This document shows, one piece after another, positions 8,483 to 18,366 of a stretch of DNA of 64,000 nt. Numbering within the stretch: the first letter of the stretch is position 1; the number at the start of each line of letters is the position of its first letter. The notes under the pieces were generated by a model. That model made no database searches, was not told the origin of the DNA, and saw only the letters and a list, made by a program, of their open reading frames with translations. Source of the DNA: Chitinophaga pinensis (GTDB taxonomy: Bacteria > Bacteroidota > Bacteroidia > NS11-12g > UBA955); assembly GCA_945877575.1 (NCBI GenBank), contig CAMDUE010000004.1, forward strand, positions 1-64,000, read 5' to 3'. A program made the translations under genes and the position numbers.

Positions 8483-10330
8483 TTAGTCAAAGTACTCATT
8501 GGGTTCCATTTGGCGATCAACCATAGTCTTGTAAATACCGTTTGGCAATTTAATCAGCTCTTGGTGATTTCCTTGTTCAATGATTTGTCCGTGTTTGAGT
8601 ACCATGATTTGGTCTGCATTTCTGATAGTACTCAAGCGGTGCGCGATGACCACCGATGTTCTGTTTTTCATCAGTTTATTCAGCGCAATTTGCACCTTTT
8701 CTTCGCTTTCTGAGTCTAAAGCCGATGTTGCTTCATCTAGAATTAGTATATCTGGATTTCTCAGGATGGCTCTTGCAATAGCGATTCGTTGTTTTTGTCC
8801 GCCTGATAGCTTCATTCCTCGGTCACCAACCAAGGTTTGGTATTTTTCAGGGAATGAATCAATAAACTCATCGGCGAATGCTTCTTTTGCGGCTTCTTTA
8901 ACTTGCGCTTCGGTGGCGTCTGGATTTCCATAAAGGATGTTATCGTAAATGCTTCCCCCGAAAAGAATAACCTCTTGAGGAACCAAAGCAAAATGGCTTC
9001 TGTAAACGGGCAGCCATTCATGTTGAACGGGAGTATCACCCAAGGTGATCTGTCCGGAAGTAGGTTGATAAAATTGATACAGGAGTGCAGCGATGGTAGA
9101 TTTTCCGGAACCTGAAGGACCCACAATGGCCACTGTATTTCCAGGTTTTAGTGCGAATGATATGCCTTTTAGAACGTCAATTTCGGGTCTTGAGGGATAA
9201 GCAAATTTGACGTCAGTGAAAATTAATTCATTTTCAAACAGACTTTTGGAGGGCTTATTTTGTGGAAGTTGGCGTGCAGAGAGTTCAGCTTCGCCGGGGG
9301 TGTCGATGAGGTCGAGCACTCGTTCAATTGCTCCGAGGGTTTTTTGAATTTGAACAAATTGTTCGGCCATTCCACCGATGCTTGATCCCACGAAAGCGGT
9401 CAACAGCATAAAATTGAATAGTTGTCCGATGGCTATGGTTCCTTCTTGAACCATTCCTAGTCCCATAAAAATGAGCCAAACAATAGCGCCGAACATGCAA
9501 ACAATGATGAAGGAAGAAAATGCACCTCGCCAATATCCGCGTTTAATGCTTTCCTTTTTCAGGAATTCGGCATTGGTAGAAAAGCGATTGAACTCAAAAT
9601 TCTCGTTGGTAAAGGCTTTTACATTGACAATTCCAGAGACTGATTCTTCCACGATGCTGTTGTTGGTGGCGGTAATATCTTGAACTTCTTTAGATACTTT
9701 GCGAATGAACTTCCCAAAGAATAGAGCAATGACAATGATGGGAGGAATGCTCAAAAGCATGTAGAAAGCGAGGTGGGTGGAGGTGGTAAAGATGAGTATC
9801 AGACCGCCAATCATTATTAAAATCTGCCTGATAAACATGGCAATATTGGTGGTGAAAGTATCTTGAATTTGGGCAATATCGGCGCTGAATCTGCTAATTA
9901 TTTCACCCGTGCGGTTTTGTCCGAAGAAATTCAGTGATTGACCGGTTACAGATCTGAAAAGGTCTTTGCGGAGGCCCAGAGTCATATCTTCGGTAACACG
10001 TACATAGATGGATATTCTTAAAAATGAGAAAACCGCTTGAACAATGAAAAGATAAATAAACCAGTAGGCAACTTCTGTGAGGGTGGAAGTATCAGGTGCT
10101 TTAGAAATACCTCCTTCCTTGTAAACGAATACACCGTCCATCATGTCGCCAATCAATTTTGGAAAAAGCACAGATGCGCCTGCTGTTATGGCGAGAAAAA
10201 GGGTTCCGAGGGCGAATAGCCAACGGTTTGTTTTAGACATATATCGAAAAAGCCTGAACGATTTACGAAAGGCGTCTGCGGTGAGTTTGGTTTTTGGTAG
10301 ATCGCGCGGTGGTTCTCTTCTTGATGACAT
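8483..10330 (-). CDS. ABC exporter, fused membrane and ATPase domains (MsbA/multidrug type)
   Basis: 615 residues. Six membrane helices occupy about residues 40-330. The ATPase domain has Walker A GPSGSGKSTIAALL near 400, signature LSGGQKQR near 505 and Walker B ILILDEATSALD near 527, followed by the H-loop IAHRLST. The ATG at 10330 is chosen over an in-frame start 24 nt upstream because it leaves room for the promoter box at 10352-10363. Substrate is unknown; family members move lipids, lipid A precursors or drugs. A second such exporter is at 14355-16181. Confidence 0.93.
   Translation of the reverse strand: MSSRREPPRDLPKTKLTADAFRKSFRLFRYMSKTNRWLFALGTLFLAITAGASVLFPKLIGDMMDGVFVYKEGGISKAPDTSTLTEVAYWFIYLFIVQAVFSFLRISIYVRVTEDMTLGLRKDLFRSVTGQSLNFFGQNRTGEIISRFSADIAQIQDTFTTNIAMFIRQILIMIGGLILIFTTSTHLAFYMLLSIPPIIVIALFFGKFIRKVSKEVQDITATNNSIVEESVSGIVNVKAFTNENFEFNRFSTNAEFLKKESIKRGYWRGAFSSFIIVCMFGAIVWLIFMGLGMVQEGTIAIGQLFNFMLLTAFVGSSIGGMAEQFVQIQKTLGAIERVLDLIDTPGEAELSARQLPQNKPSKSLFENELIFTDVKFAYPSRPEIDVLKGISFALKPGNTVAIVGPSGSGKSTIAALLYQFYQPTSGQITLGDTPVQHEWLPVYRSHFALVPQEVILFGGSIYDNILYGNPDATEAQVKEAAKEAFADEFIDSFPEKYQTLVGDRGMKLSGGQKQRIAIARAILRNPDILILDEATSALDSESEEKVQIALNKLMKNRTSVVIAHRLSTIRNADQIMVLKHGQIIEQGNHQELIKLPNGIYKTMVDRQMEPNEYFD
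8955..8964 (+). repeat. Polar decamer TCCCCCGAAA, copy 2
   Basis: Exact copy inside the minus-strand ABC exporter gene; the complementary codons read Phe-Gly-Gly. Confidence 0.8.
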
Positions 10331-10351
10331 TTTAGGTGCGAAAATTGCAAA

Positions 10352-10363
10352 CAAAGGTCGTTA
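10352..10363 (-). promoter_or_regulatory. Promoter variant TAACGACCTTTG of the ABC exporter
   Basis: The minus strand reads TAACGACCTTTG, ending 21 nt before the ATG at 10330. The last eight bases differ from TAnnTTTG only in the first base. Near-identical 12-mers precede obgE and nth. Confidence 0.5.
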
Positions 10364-10407
10364 ATTTTTATGGGGGATTTACGAGGTTATCGTGTAGTGA
10401 TTTAAAA

Positions 10408-11070
10408 ATGTCGATAGATTTATTGAGTTTGTTAATGCCACGATATTGCGTGGTATGCAATCAGGTAGTTTGGGGAGATCATGAAAGATTTTTCTGTTTG
10501 AGTTGTTATTCATCCATGCCATTTTCTAGGGGAGGAAGATTGGAAGAATATTTGGGCAAGAGAATGGATATATCAAGAGCATTTTCATTGCTTGAATACA
10601 CCAAAGGGTCTGGTTATGCAGAAGTTTTTAAAGAGATAAAGTATCGAGATAATGCAGAATTAGCCTTGTTCATGGGTAGGTTAATGGGGTATAAGTTACT
10701 TTCTTTGGGTTGGCCAAGAGGATTGACATTTGTTCCCATACCTATGACCCGATGGAAAAAGCTTCGGCGTGGATACAATCAGGCTGAATTATTGGCAAAG
10801 GGTGTAGCTCAAGTAATGGGAGGTAAATTAGAATTAAACTTATTGACAAAATCTTCTAATACCGTATCTCAAACGTTGATGGGCCGGTGGGAAAGGTGGT
10901 TGAATTCTAAAGGGATTTACATGGTTAAAGAAGGTGCAGATTTGGAGCAGAAATTGGTATTGGTAGATGATATAGTAACCACTGGTGCTACTATTGATTC
11001 ATGTAGAATGATGTTACAGCGTCATTATGATGTCAAGGTATGGGTGGTATCTTTGGGTTTTACGCCATGA
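10408..11070 (+). CDS. comF: ComF family protein (phosphoribosyltransferase fold)
   Basis: 220 residues. The start at 10408 gives the usual N-terminus MSIDLLSLLMPRYCVVCNQ, beginning a four-Cys zinc site (CVVC ... CLSC). The C-terminal half carries the PRPP-binding loop VLVDDIVTTGATIDSC near residue 190. ComF proteins assist DNA uptake in naturally competent bacteria, where they act in the cytoplasm on single-stranded DNA; competence cannot be inferred from this gene alone. It stands alone with no other com gene in view. Confidence 0.88.
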   Translation: MSIDLLSLLMPRYCVVCNQVVWGDHERFFCLSCYSSMPFSRGGRLEEYLGKRMDISRAFSLLEYTKGSGYAEVFKEIKYRDNAELALFMGRLMGYKLLSLGWPRGLTFVPIPMTRWKKLRRGYNQAELLAKGVAQVMGGKLELNLLTKSSNTVSQTLMGRWERWLNSKGIYMVKEGADLEQKLVLVDDIVTTGATIDSCRMMLQRHYDVKVWVVSLGFTP

Positions 11071-11076
11071 TTCCCT

Positions 11077-11084
11077 TATTTTTG
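11077..11084 (+). promoter_or_regulatory. -7 box of the Calx-beta T9SS protein gene
   Basis: TATTTTTG is an exact match, 21 nt before the ATG at 11106, giving a short AT-rich leader. Confidence 0.6.
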
Positions 11085-11105
11085 TTTAATTTATATAATT
11101 ACAGC

Positions 11106-14100
11106 ATGAAGAGAATAGTACTATTTACTATGGCAGTAGTTGGTTTAATCGCAAACGGTTGGGCACAACGCACGTCACAAGGCTTATCTGGGGTATTAGT
11201 ACCACAATACATGAGCAGCGGAACCAGCAGTACACGTGTACCGGTATACGCTAGAATGAGGGTTGGGTTTTTAATGCCTAACAATACTTATAAATACACG
11301 GTTCAAACCATTACCAGTGCAGATTTAAATACCAATTCTCTTCATCCTGGTAAAGGCGGTGCGGTGTATATTGATAACAGCAATAACTACACTTACAGCA
11401 CATCGGCTGATTTTTCTACAAGTTCTGGTTATGGTACTTTAACAAGTAACATGATGGGTGAATATGAAGGTTGGTTTGGTGTTGTTGGATCTGGTGACCA
11501 TAGCAATGGAGATATTGTTTACATGGCAATTAGCTTGATAAGTTCTTCAAACGACACCATGCTTTATTATTGTATGGATTCCATGACGGTTTTAGATTTA
11601 GGTACTTCATCTAACCAAGCCACCGCTATTTACGGTAAATGTGTTGCCGATACTATGGGTTTTGTAGCCATGTACGATAGTTACCAATCTACGGGAAGAC
11701 CTGTATATGTGACGTCTGTTGAGGGAAACAAATATGCCGGTGCTAGTTTGAGCAATCTAGCTTCATTTTATAATAATAATGTTTACAAGAAAAATAGCGT
11801 TTGGGGTGCAATCATTCCAAATTCATTGGATTCTGGTATTCGTGCAATAACGCATTTTGCTAATTCTGGTACTGTTACATACACAAATAGAGACCCAGAT
11901 GGACAATGGGGTGTGGGTAATATCAAAACAGCAAAACTAACTTCAGGAGGTTCTGCAGTTGTATTGTCTGAAGATGAAGCACCCTTAGTTGAGCCGGTTG
12001 TTGAATTTTGGCGTGCAACTTCAAATTCAAGAGAAGGCGTTACGAAGCATCAACTTTTAGTTACACGTAAATATAGTAACTCGGCTGATCAAAGCATTCG
12101 TGTAACTGTTTCTGGTGGAACGGCTAGTAAGAATTCGGATTTTATTGTTGCTGACTCCCAGATTATCGTTTTTAAACCGGGTAAAGTTTTTTCTGATACT
12201 GTAAATATTACCATAGTTGATGATCAATTAGCCGAACCTACCGAAGACTATGTATTTCGTTTAGGAAGTCCATCAAATTGCAAAATTGGACGTGAGAATT
12301 TCCATACGGTAAACTTGATTGATAATGATGTAGCAAACATCTCTTTCAAAAGCAAAGAAATTAAAGCAGATGAGGGAAGCGGCTCAGTTAAAATTCAGGT
12401 CAATACTGACCTAGCAATGTCTGCTGCTACTAAATTGAGAATGTTGATTAAGAAGACGGGTGATAGTACTTATGTTCCTGCAGAATTCTATTTGAGTTAT
12501 AAGACTTATAAAGATACTGTTTTTGATATTGGTAAGAGTAACGGGAAAGATTCAGTAGTAATTACTGCAAAGTTATTTGAAGATGTTCAAGCTGACCCAA
12601 ATGATACTATTGATCTGGTTATTCGTAAGATTAGCGGTTTTGGAGTATTGAAAGATACTACGTTGCGTATTGTATTGATAGATAATGATGGTCCAACTAC
12701 TATCAAGATGTTGACCAACAAGATGACCATTAAAGAGAGCGATGCGAGTGTAGATGTAAAGGTTGTTATTTCTAATAGAAAAGCGGCAGGCGGAGATTTT
12801 GCATTGCGTTTAGTTACTGCAGAAAGTTCAGCTAAAGAAAGCTTGGATCTTAAATTCAATCCAACTTCTCAATTGCGTTCTATCACATCTTCAACACCTG
12901 ATACGATGGTTTTCACCATTCCTATCATTGATGATTTAGATTATGAAGGTACCGAATCTATGAAGTTTGGATTAATCAATGTATCCAATATCATTATTGC
13001 TAAGCCAGATACCACCCGTATCATGATTTTGGATAATGATTTGCCTATTTATACTATTGGAAAAATAAATAAGCAAACCAAAGCAGATGGCACCATGGAT
13101 TCTAACGGTGTTGCTTGCAGAGTGAGAGGTGTTGTTTATGGAGTTAATACAAGAAGTTCAGGATTAGGTTTCACATTAAGAGATCAAACTGGTGGAATTA
13201 ATGTGTATTCGCCTGTGAAGAATTTTGGCTATGTGGTAAGCGAGGGAGATTCAATCATGGTGCAAGGTAAAGTTTCTCAATTCCAAGGTACTGGTCAAAT
13301 GGATTTTGTAGATACCATCATTTGGTATTCTTCTGGAAATAAGATAAAAACTCCAACAGTAGCAACTGATATCAATGAAAAGTCGGAGGCTGATTTGGTT
13401 CAAATGCGTCGAGTGATTTTAGTTGATGCAGCTGAATGGCCAACATCTGCATTGAACGCTAATGGTTTTGCTTATGTTAGAGTAACAACAACAGACGGTT
13501 TGGTTGATACATTAAATATAGATGCCGAAACAAATATTGATGGCACTCCTGCTCCTAGTGGTTATTTTAATGTTACTGGGTTAGGTGTTCAATTTGATAA
13601 TAAGGCACCTTACAAAGAGAAGTATTACTTGGCGCCTCGTTCTTTAAGTGATTTTGCTACAGCTTCTCTTCCTGTGGTTAGATTCTTAAAATCTACTGAT
13701 CAAGTTACTGAATTGGCTGATTCATTTATGATGGAAATGAGTATTCTTCCCACAGATGAAAACTTCTCTTATGATGTTGTTTGTATTGGGGGAACGGCTG
13801 TATCTCCTCAAGATTATGACTTTGTAACTCGCACAATCAATGTAAAGAAGAACAACAATTACTATTCAATCAAAGCAAATATTTCAGACGACACTGAAGC
13901 AGATGGCGATAAAACTTTGATTTTTGCAATTCGTAACATCAAAGGGCCTGGTGCAATTGGACGTGATTCAGTGATTACTTTGACCATTAAAGACAATGAA
14001 GCTTCTTCGGTTAAGTCTTTTGGGCAAGGATCAATCAGCATGTATCCTAATCCGAGTAAGGGTCAGTTTGTTGTAAGAGACATGAATGGTCAGATATCAA

Positions 14101-14285
14101 AGGTTCAGATTTTAGATTTGAATGGAAAATTGGTTTACGAGACTTCAGAGGCTAATGGAGTTTCTAACACAATGACTTTGGAAAAATCATTCCAATTTGA
14201 TTTGACTGGAATGTCAGGTATGTATATTATCAGTGTTGAGACCCAAAACGGTTCGGTTTACACAGAGAGATTGATGATTCATTAA
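11106..14285 (+). CDS. Large secreted Calx-beta protein with type A T9SS sorting domain
   Basis: 1059 residues. The ATG at 11106 gives a signal peptide (KRIVLFTMAVVGLIANGWAQ). Several Calx-beta-like units occupy about residues 290-650 and 860-970, each ending in an IxDNDxA/T-type calcium-binding stretch (LIDNDVANI, LIDNDGPT, ILDNDLPI, IKDNEASS). Between them an OB-fold-like domain (about residues 655-850: GVACRVRGVVYGV, FTLRDQTGGINVY, GDSIMVQGKV) resembles DUF5689-type nucleic-acid-binding modules. The C-terminus (MYPNPSKGQFVVRD ... MSGMYIISVE) is the type A sorting signal recognised by the T9SS, so the protein is delivered to the cell surface or released. Adhesive or structural role is inferred. 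Confidence 0.88.
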   Translation: MKRIVLFTMAVVGLIANGWAQRTSQGLSGVLVPQYMSSGTSSTRVPVYARMRVGFLMPNNTYKYTVQTITSADLNTNSLHPGKGGAVYIDNSNNYTYSTSADFSTSSGYGTLTSNMMGEYEGWFGVVGSGDHSNGDIVYMAISLISSSNDTMLYYCMDSMTVLDLGTSSNQATAIYGKCVADTMGFVAMYDSYQSTGRPVYVTSVEGNKYAGASLSNLASFYNNNVYKKNSVWGAIIPNSLDSGIRAITHFANSGTVTYTNRDPDGQWGVGNIKTAKLTSGGSAVVLSEDEAPLVEPVVEFWRATSNSREGVTKHQLLVTRKYSNSADQSIRVTVSGGTASKNSDFIVADSQIIVFKPGKVFSDTVNITIVDDQLAEPTEDYVFRLGSPSNCKIGRENFHTVNLIDNDVANISFKSKEIKADEGSGSVKIQVNTDLAMSAATKLRMLIKKTGDSTYVPAEFYLSYKTYKDTVFDIGKSNGKDSVVITAKLFEDVQADPNDTIDLVIRKISGFGVLKDTTLRIVLIDNDGPTTIKMLTNKMTIKESDASVDVKVVISNRKAAGGDFALRLVTAESSAKESLDLKFNPTSQLRSITSSTPDTMVFTIPIIDDLDYEGTESMKFGLINVSNIIIAKPDTTRIMILDNDLPIYTIGKINKQTKADGTMDSNGVACRVRGVVYGVNTRSSGLGFTLRDQTGGINVYSPVKNFGYVVSEGDSIMVQGKVSQFQGTGQMDFVDTIIWYSSGNKIKTPTVATDINEKSEADLVQMRRVILVDAAEWPTSALNANGFAYVRVTTTDGLVDTLNIDAETNIDGTPAPSGYFNVTGLGVQFDNKAPYKEKYYLAPRSLSDFATASLPVVRFLKSTDQVTELADSFMMEMSILPTDENFSYDVVCIGGTAVSPQDYDFVTRTINVKKNNNYYSIKANISDDTEADGDKTLIFAIRNIKGPGAIGRDSVITLTIKDNEASSVKSFGQGSISMYPNPSKGQFVVRDMNGQISKVQILDLNGKLVYETSEANGVSNTMTLEKSFQFDLTGMSGMYIISVETQNGSVYTERLMIH

Positions 14286-14313
14286 TCTCGTTAATGTTTT
14301 GAGTTTATAGGAA

Positions 14314-14336
14314 GGGAGCCCACGGGCTCCCTTTTT
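14314..14336 (+). terminator. Rho-independent terminator after the T9SS protein gene
   Basis: GGGAGCCC (14314-14321) pairs perfectly with GGGCTCCC (14324-14331) across a 2-nt gap (in practice 7 bp with a 4-nt loop), followed by five T residues. This is the only canonical intrinsic terminator I found in the window. Confidence 0.9.
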
Positions 14337-14339
14337 CAT

Positions 14340-14347
14340 TATCTTTG
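14340..14347 (+). promoter_or_regulatory. -7 box of the MsbA-like exporter gene
   Basis: TATCTTTG is an exact match ending 7 nt before the TTG start at 14355. It lies 4 nt after the T-run of the terminator. Confidence 0.6.
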
Positions 14348-14354
14348 TTAGGTC

Positions 14355-16181
14355 TTGAAAGCCGTATTAAAGTTTTTAAAATATGCTGCCAATCATAAGG
14401 GACTTATCTTTGGCAACTTCCTATTTAATTTATTCTACATCATTTTTCAGCTAGTTTCTTTGCTGATGATTATGCCGGTTCTGAGATTTTTGTTTTCCAA
14501 AGATCAGAATACCGCTCAATTAAAATCTCAAGCTCACGGTGTGGGTGAGTGGTTTGCCGATGTTTACGAAGGATTTTTACTTTGGTTTTCGGAGTTGGCC
14601 AAGGGAGAGCCGTATAAGGCGTTGGCATATTTAAGTATTGCGTTGGTTATTATTACGTTATTTAAGAATATCTCACGTTTTACAGCTATGAATTTCATGG
14701 TTCTTATTAGAAACAGGAGTGTAAGAAAGATGAGATTAGAGATTTATGAAAAGTGCTTAAAGTTACCCATTGCTTATTTCAATAATGAGCGAAAAGGCGA
14801 TTTGATTTCAAGAATGAGTAATGATATTAAGGAAATTGAATTTGCATTGATGGTTTCTTTGGAGGCTTTGTATTTTCAGCCTCTGAATATTTTGATTTTC
14901 TTGGTTGCATTGATAGTATTGTCTGCAAAATTGACTCTTTTTATACTGTTATTTTTACCCTTGACGGCTTTGATTATTGGTGTCATTGGGCGTTCATTGA
15001 GAAAAAAGAGTACTAGAAATCAGCAATTGATGGGGCAAGTAATGAGTTCTTTCGAAGAAACATTGGGCGGAATTCGGATCATTAAAGCATTCAATGCATC
15101 TAAGTTTTTTTATGATAGATACAGCAAGCAAGATCAAGATTATACGCGAAACAATATTTCTGTTCAACGCAGATACGATTTATCATCGCCCATTTCAGAA
15201 ACTATAGGAATTACGGTTTCAGCAGTATTATTATGGCTTGGAGGAAGAATGGTTTTCAGAAATGAATTAGATCCAGAATTCTTCTTAACATACTTCGCCA
15301 TCTTTAGTCAGTTAATTCCGCCTTTTAAAGCCTTCTCTAATGCCCTATATGCCGCTCAGAAGGGCATGGCAAGCTTAGAGAGGATTCAAGAGCTTGTGAC
15401 GGCCCCAGTGACCGTTGAAGACCCAATTAGCCCAGTGAAACCAAAGTTTGAGAGTGAATTGGCTCTTAATGGAGTTGGTTTTGAGTATAATTCAGGGATA
15501 TCGGTTATTAACCATTTCAATTTGACTATTAAAAAGGGTCAAACCATTGCTTTTGTGGGTCCGTCAGGAGCTGGTAAAACAACGGTTACAGATTTGATTT
15601 CTAGATTTTATGATGTGACTCATGGGTCAATAACTTTAGATGGACAAGATATCAGAAATTTTAATCAGGATGATTACAGAAGGTTGATTGGAATTGTTAG
15701 CCAAGAAAGTGTCTTGTTTAACGATACTGTTAAGAACAATATTGCTTTGGGTTTGCCTAATTTATCCCAGACCGAAATAGAATCAGCGGCAACTGCTGCC
15801 TATGCTCATGAATTTATTATGGAAATGGAACTTGGGTATGATACTTTGGTAGGGGAACGCGGAGGAAAATTATCTGGCGGACAGAGGCAGAGGTTGTCTA
15901 TTGCTCGTGCGCTGCTAAAGAACCCGGAGATATTGATTTTAGACGAAGCCACATCTGCTTTAGATAGTCAGAGTGAAAAAGCTGTTCAAATGGCTTTGGA
16001 AACCTTAATGAAAGACCGCACAAGCTTAATTATTGCTCATAGATTGAGCACAGTTATGCATGCTGACTTGATTGTTGTGATGGATAGGGGACGAATTGTA
16101 GAAACCGGTACTCACCAAGAACTTGTAGCTAAACAAGGGTTATACAACAGCCTCATTCAACTACAAGAATTGGGATCTTAA
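14355..16181 (+). CDS. ABC exporter, MsbA-like
   Basis: 608 residues. Six membrane helices in the first 330 residues; ATPase domain with Walker A GPSGAGKTTVTDLI near 398, signature LSGGQRQRLS near 503 and Walker B ILILDEATSALD near 525. The TTG start is supported by the adjacent -7 box and by the basic N-terminus MKAVLKFLKYAANHKG. Architecture and length fit lipid A/phospholipid flippases of the MsbA group, but the substrate is not determined by sequence. It ends 5 bp from the convergent ftsH gene. Confidence 0.9.
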   Translation: MKAVLKFLKYAANHKGLIFGNFLFNLFYIIFQLVSLLMIMPVLRFLFSKDQNTAQLKSQAHGVGEWFADVYEGFLLWFSELAKGEPYKALAYLSIALVIITLFKNISRFTAMNFMVLIRNRSVRKMRLEIYEKCLKLPIAYFNNERKGDLISRMSNDIKEIEFALMVSLEALYFQPLNILIFLVALIVLSAKLTLFILLFLPLTALIIGVIGRSLRKKSTRNQQLMGQVMSSFEETLGGIRIIKAFNASKFFYDRYSKQDQDYTRNNISVQRRYDLSSPISETIGITVSAVLLWLGGRMVFRNELDPEFFLTYFAIFSQLIPPFKAFSNALYAAQKGMASLERIQELVTAPVTVEDPISPVKPKFESELALNGVGFEYNSGISVINHFNLTIKKGQTIAFVGPSGAGKTTVTDLISRFYDVTHGSITLDGQDIRNFNQDDYRRLIGIVSQESVLFNDTVKNNIALGLPNLSQTEIESAATAAYAHEFIMEMELGYDTLVGERGGKLSGGQRQRLSIARALLKNPEILILDEATSALDSQSEKAVQMALETLMKDRTSLIIAHRLSTVMHADLIVVMDRGRIVETGTHQELVAKQGLYNSLIQLQELGS

Positions 16182-16186
16182 TTGAT

Positions 16187-18274
16187 TTAATCTTTGGGAG
16201 TTTCTTCTGAATGATCTTCAGTTGAAATATTTTCAGAAGGCGCCTCAATGGTTGGTTTTTCTTCAACAACTTCAGCGGTTTGATTAGTTTCTGGCTCTGG
16301 TAAAGCTTCTACGTGGTTACTTCTGTGTTTATTTAGTTCAGTCACTTGCTGAGAAACCTCATCTTCTTCAAAAGGACGAGCACCGATTAGTCGCTCAATG
16401 TCGGTTTTGAAGATAATTTCTTTTGAAAGTAGTTCTTGGGCAATGGCTTCTACTTGTTCTTTTTTCTCAGTTAATAGTTGAATGGTGCGTTTATAGGCTT
16501 GATCAATCATTTCACGAACCTCTGTATCAATCAATTCAGCTGTTTTTTCTGAGTAAGGGCGTTGATAGCCATATTCACCTGTAGGATCGTTGTAACTTAC
16601 TTGACCTACTTTCTCACTCATACCGTAGTTGGTAATCATACCATAGGCCAATTTAGTAATTCTTTCGAGGTCATTTTGTGCGCCGGTAGACACTTTACCG
16701 AAGAAGATCTGTTCTGCAGCTCTTCCACCTAAAGTCATTGACATACTGTCTAACAATTGTTCGGTGCGGTATAAGTATTGTTCTTTAGGAAGGTACTGCG
16801 CATAACCTAAAGCAGCTACACCACGAGGCACGATAGATACCTTCAACAGTGGGTCTGCAAACTCTAGGAACCAACCTGCAACGGCATGGCCAGCTTCGTG
16901 GTATGCAACAATTTTCTTTTCTTCGGGGGAAATGATTTTGTTCTTTTTTTCCAATCCACCGATAACGCGATCAATGGCGTCTTGGAAGTCTTTCATTTCA
17001 ACAAGTTCTTTGTTGCGTCTAGCGGCTATAAGAGCGGCTTCATTACAAACGTTTGCAATTTCAGCACCTGCAAATCCCGGTGTTTGAAGAGCTAATTTAT
17101 GAGCATCGACATCGCTGCTTAATTTAGTTAGAGGACGAAGATGTACGCCAAATATTTGTTCGCGACCTACAATGTCTGGTCGATCTACACTGATTTGACG
17201 GTCAAAACGACCTGGTCTCATCAAAGCAGTGTCAAGAATTTCTGCACGGTTTGTAGCAGCAAGGATGATTACCCCTGAGTCCGTTCCAAAACCATCCATT
17301 TCAGCCAATAATTGATTCAAGGTATTTTCGCGCTCGTCATTTGAACCTTGAGCAAGATTTTTCCCTCGTGCTCTACCAATGGCATCAATTTCATCTATAA
17401 AAATGATTGCAGGAGCTTTTTCCTTGGCCTGTTTGAAAAGATCTCGAACACGGCTTGCACCTACACCTACGAACATCTCCACGAAATCAGAACCTGAGAG
17501 CGAGAAGAATGGAACTCCTGCTTCACCGGCAACCGCTTTTGCGAGTAAGGTTTTACCAGTACCCGGAGGGCCTACTAGCAATGCACCTTTGGGAATTTTA
17601 CCACCAAGATTGGTGTATTTTTTGGGATTTTTAAGGAAATCAACAATTTCCATAATTTCCTCTTTTGCTTCTTCAAGTCCGGCAACATCTTTGAATGTTA
17701 CATTTACTTTGGTGTCTTTATCGAAGATTTGAGCTCTTGCACGACCAATGGAGAAGATGTTAGATCCTCCGCCGGCTCCGCCACCGCCTCCCATACGTTT
17801 AAAGGCAATGTTCCAGAAAATAAGGAAAATGGCAATGAAGAAAATCCATTGAAATAACTCACCAAATACATCAGAATGTGATTCGTATTTGATGATGAGT
17901 GAATTCGGATTTTCTAGTTGTTTCTTAAGATCTTGTACCTCGTTGTTGAAGTAGCCTTTTTCTATTTCAAAGCCAAAGTTGGGCTCAGTTTGTCCGAACA
18001 TATCTTCGCGAGAGCGAGATTTTTTGTAGTTTTTCTGTTCTTGAGCGTCTCTGGTGAGATATACTTCCACGAAGCGATCATTGACTAACTTAAGTTCTTT
18101 AACATCACCTTTCAGAACCATCTCTCGAACGTCGTTCCAAGTGGTGCTTTGCCCTTGACTACGCGGTATAAAGTTTAGGGCTAAAAAGACGATAAATAAA
18201 ATTCCGTATATCCAGTAATGGTTAAATTTAAAGCCGTTTTGTTTAGGCTTGTTTGGTTTAGGTTGTTCGTTCAT
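16187..18274 (-). CDS. ftsH: ATP-dependent zinc metalloprotease FtsH
   Basis: Membrane-anchored AAA+ protease that degrades misfolded membrane proteins and selected regulators. 695 residues. Two membrane helices (about 17-36 and 138-160) flank a periplasmic domain. A Gly-rich linker precedes the AAA module: Walker [14 protein letters not shown] near 235, Walker [13 protein letters not shown] near 293, then the second region of homology. The zinc motif HEAGH is near residue 460. The C-terminal 50 residues are a Glu/Thr/Pro-rich acidic tail. Its promoter lies in the 92-bp gap to the kynureninase gene. Confidence 0.97.
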   Translation of the reverse strand: MNEQPKPNKPKQNGFKFNHYWIYGILFIVFLALNFIPRSQGQSTTWNDVREMVLKGDVKELKLVNDRFVEVYLTRDAQEQKNYKKSRSREDMFGQTEPNFGFEIEKGYFNNEVQDLKKQLENPNSLIIKYESHSDVFGELFQWIFFIAIFLIFWNIAFKRMGGGGGAGGGSNIFSIGRARAQIFDKDTKVNVTFKDVAGLEEAKEEIMEIVDFLKNPKKYTNLGGKIPKGALLVGPPGTGKTLLAKAVAGEAGVPFFSLSGSDFVEMFVGVGASRVRDLFKQAKEKAPAIIFIDEIDAIGRARGKNLAQGSNDERENTLNQLLAEMDGFGTDSGVIILAATNRAEILDTALMRPGRFDRQISVDRPDIVGREQIFGVHLRPLTKLSSDVDAHKLALQTPGFAGAEIANVCNEAALIAARRNKELVEMKDFQDAIDRVIGGLEKKNKIISPEEKKIVAYHEAGHAVAGWFLEFADPLLKVSIVPRGVAALGYAQYLPKEQYLYRTEQLLDSMSMTLGGRAAEQIFFGKVSTGAQNDLERITKLAYGMITNYGMSEKVGQVSYNDPTGEYGYQRPYSEKTAELIDTEVREMIDQAYKRTIQLLTEKKEQVEAIAQELLSKEIIFKTDIERLIGARPFEEDEVSQQVTELNKHRSNHVEALPEPETNQTAEVVEEKPTIEAPSENISTEDHSEETPKD
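16921..16930 (-). repeat. Near-copy of the polar decamer on the minus strand
   Basis: The minus strand reads TCCCCCGAAG inside ftsH. It is the only copy of the core CCCCCGA found on the minus strand, against ten on the plus strand. Confidence 0.5.
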
Positions 18275-18309
18275 TCGTTTGGAAAAATTTTCAAAAATTC
18301 AGTAACATA

Positions 18310-18317
18310 CAAATCTA
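18310..18317 (-). promoter_or_regulatory. -7 box of ftsH
   Basis: The minus strand reads TAGATTTG, an exact TAnnTTTG match 35 nt before the ftsH ATG. Confidence 0.55.
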
Positions 18318-18366
18318 CACTTTTGTGGTCAAAGTGTTTGTTAGAAGCGATAGGAATGTCAAAATA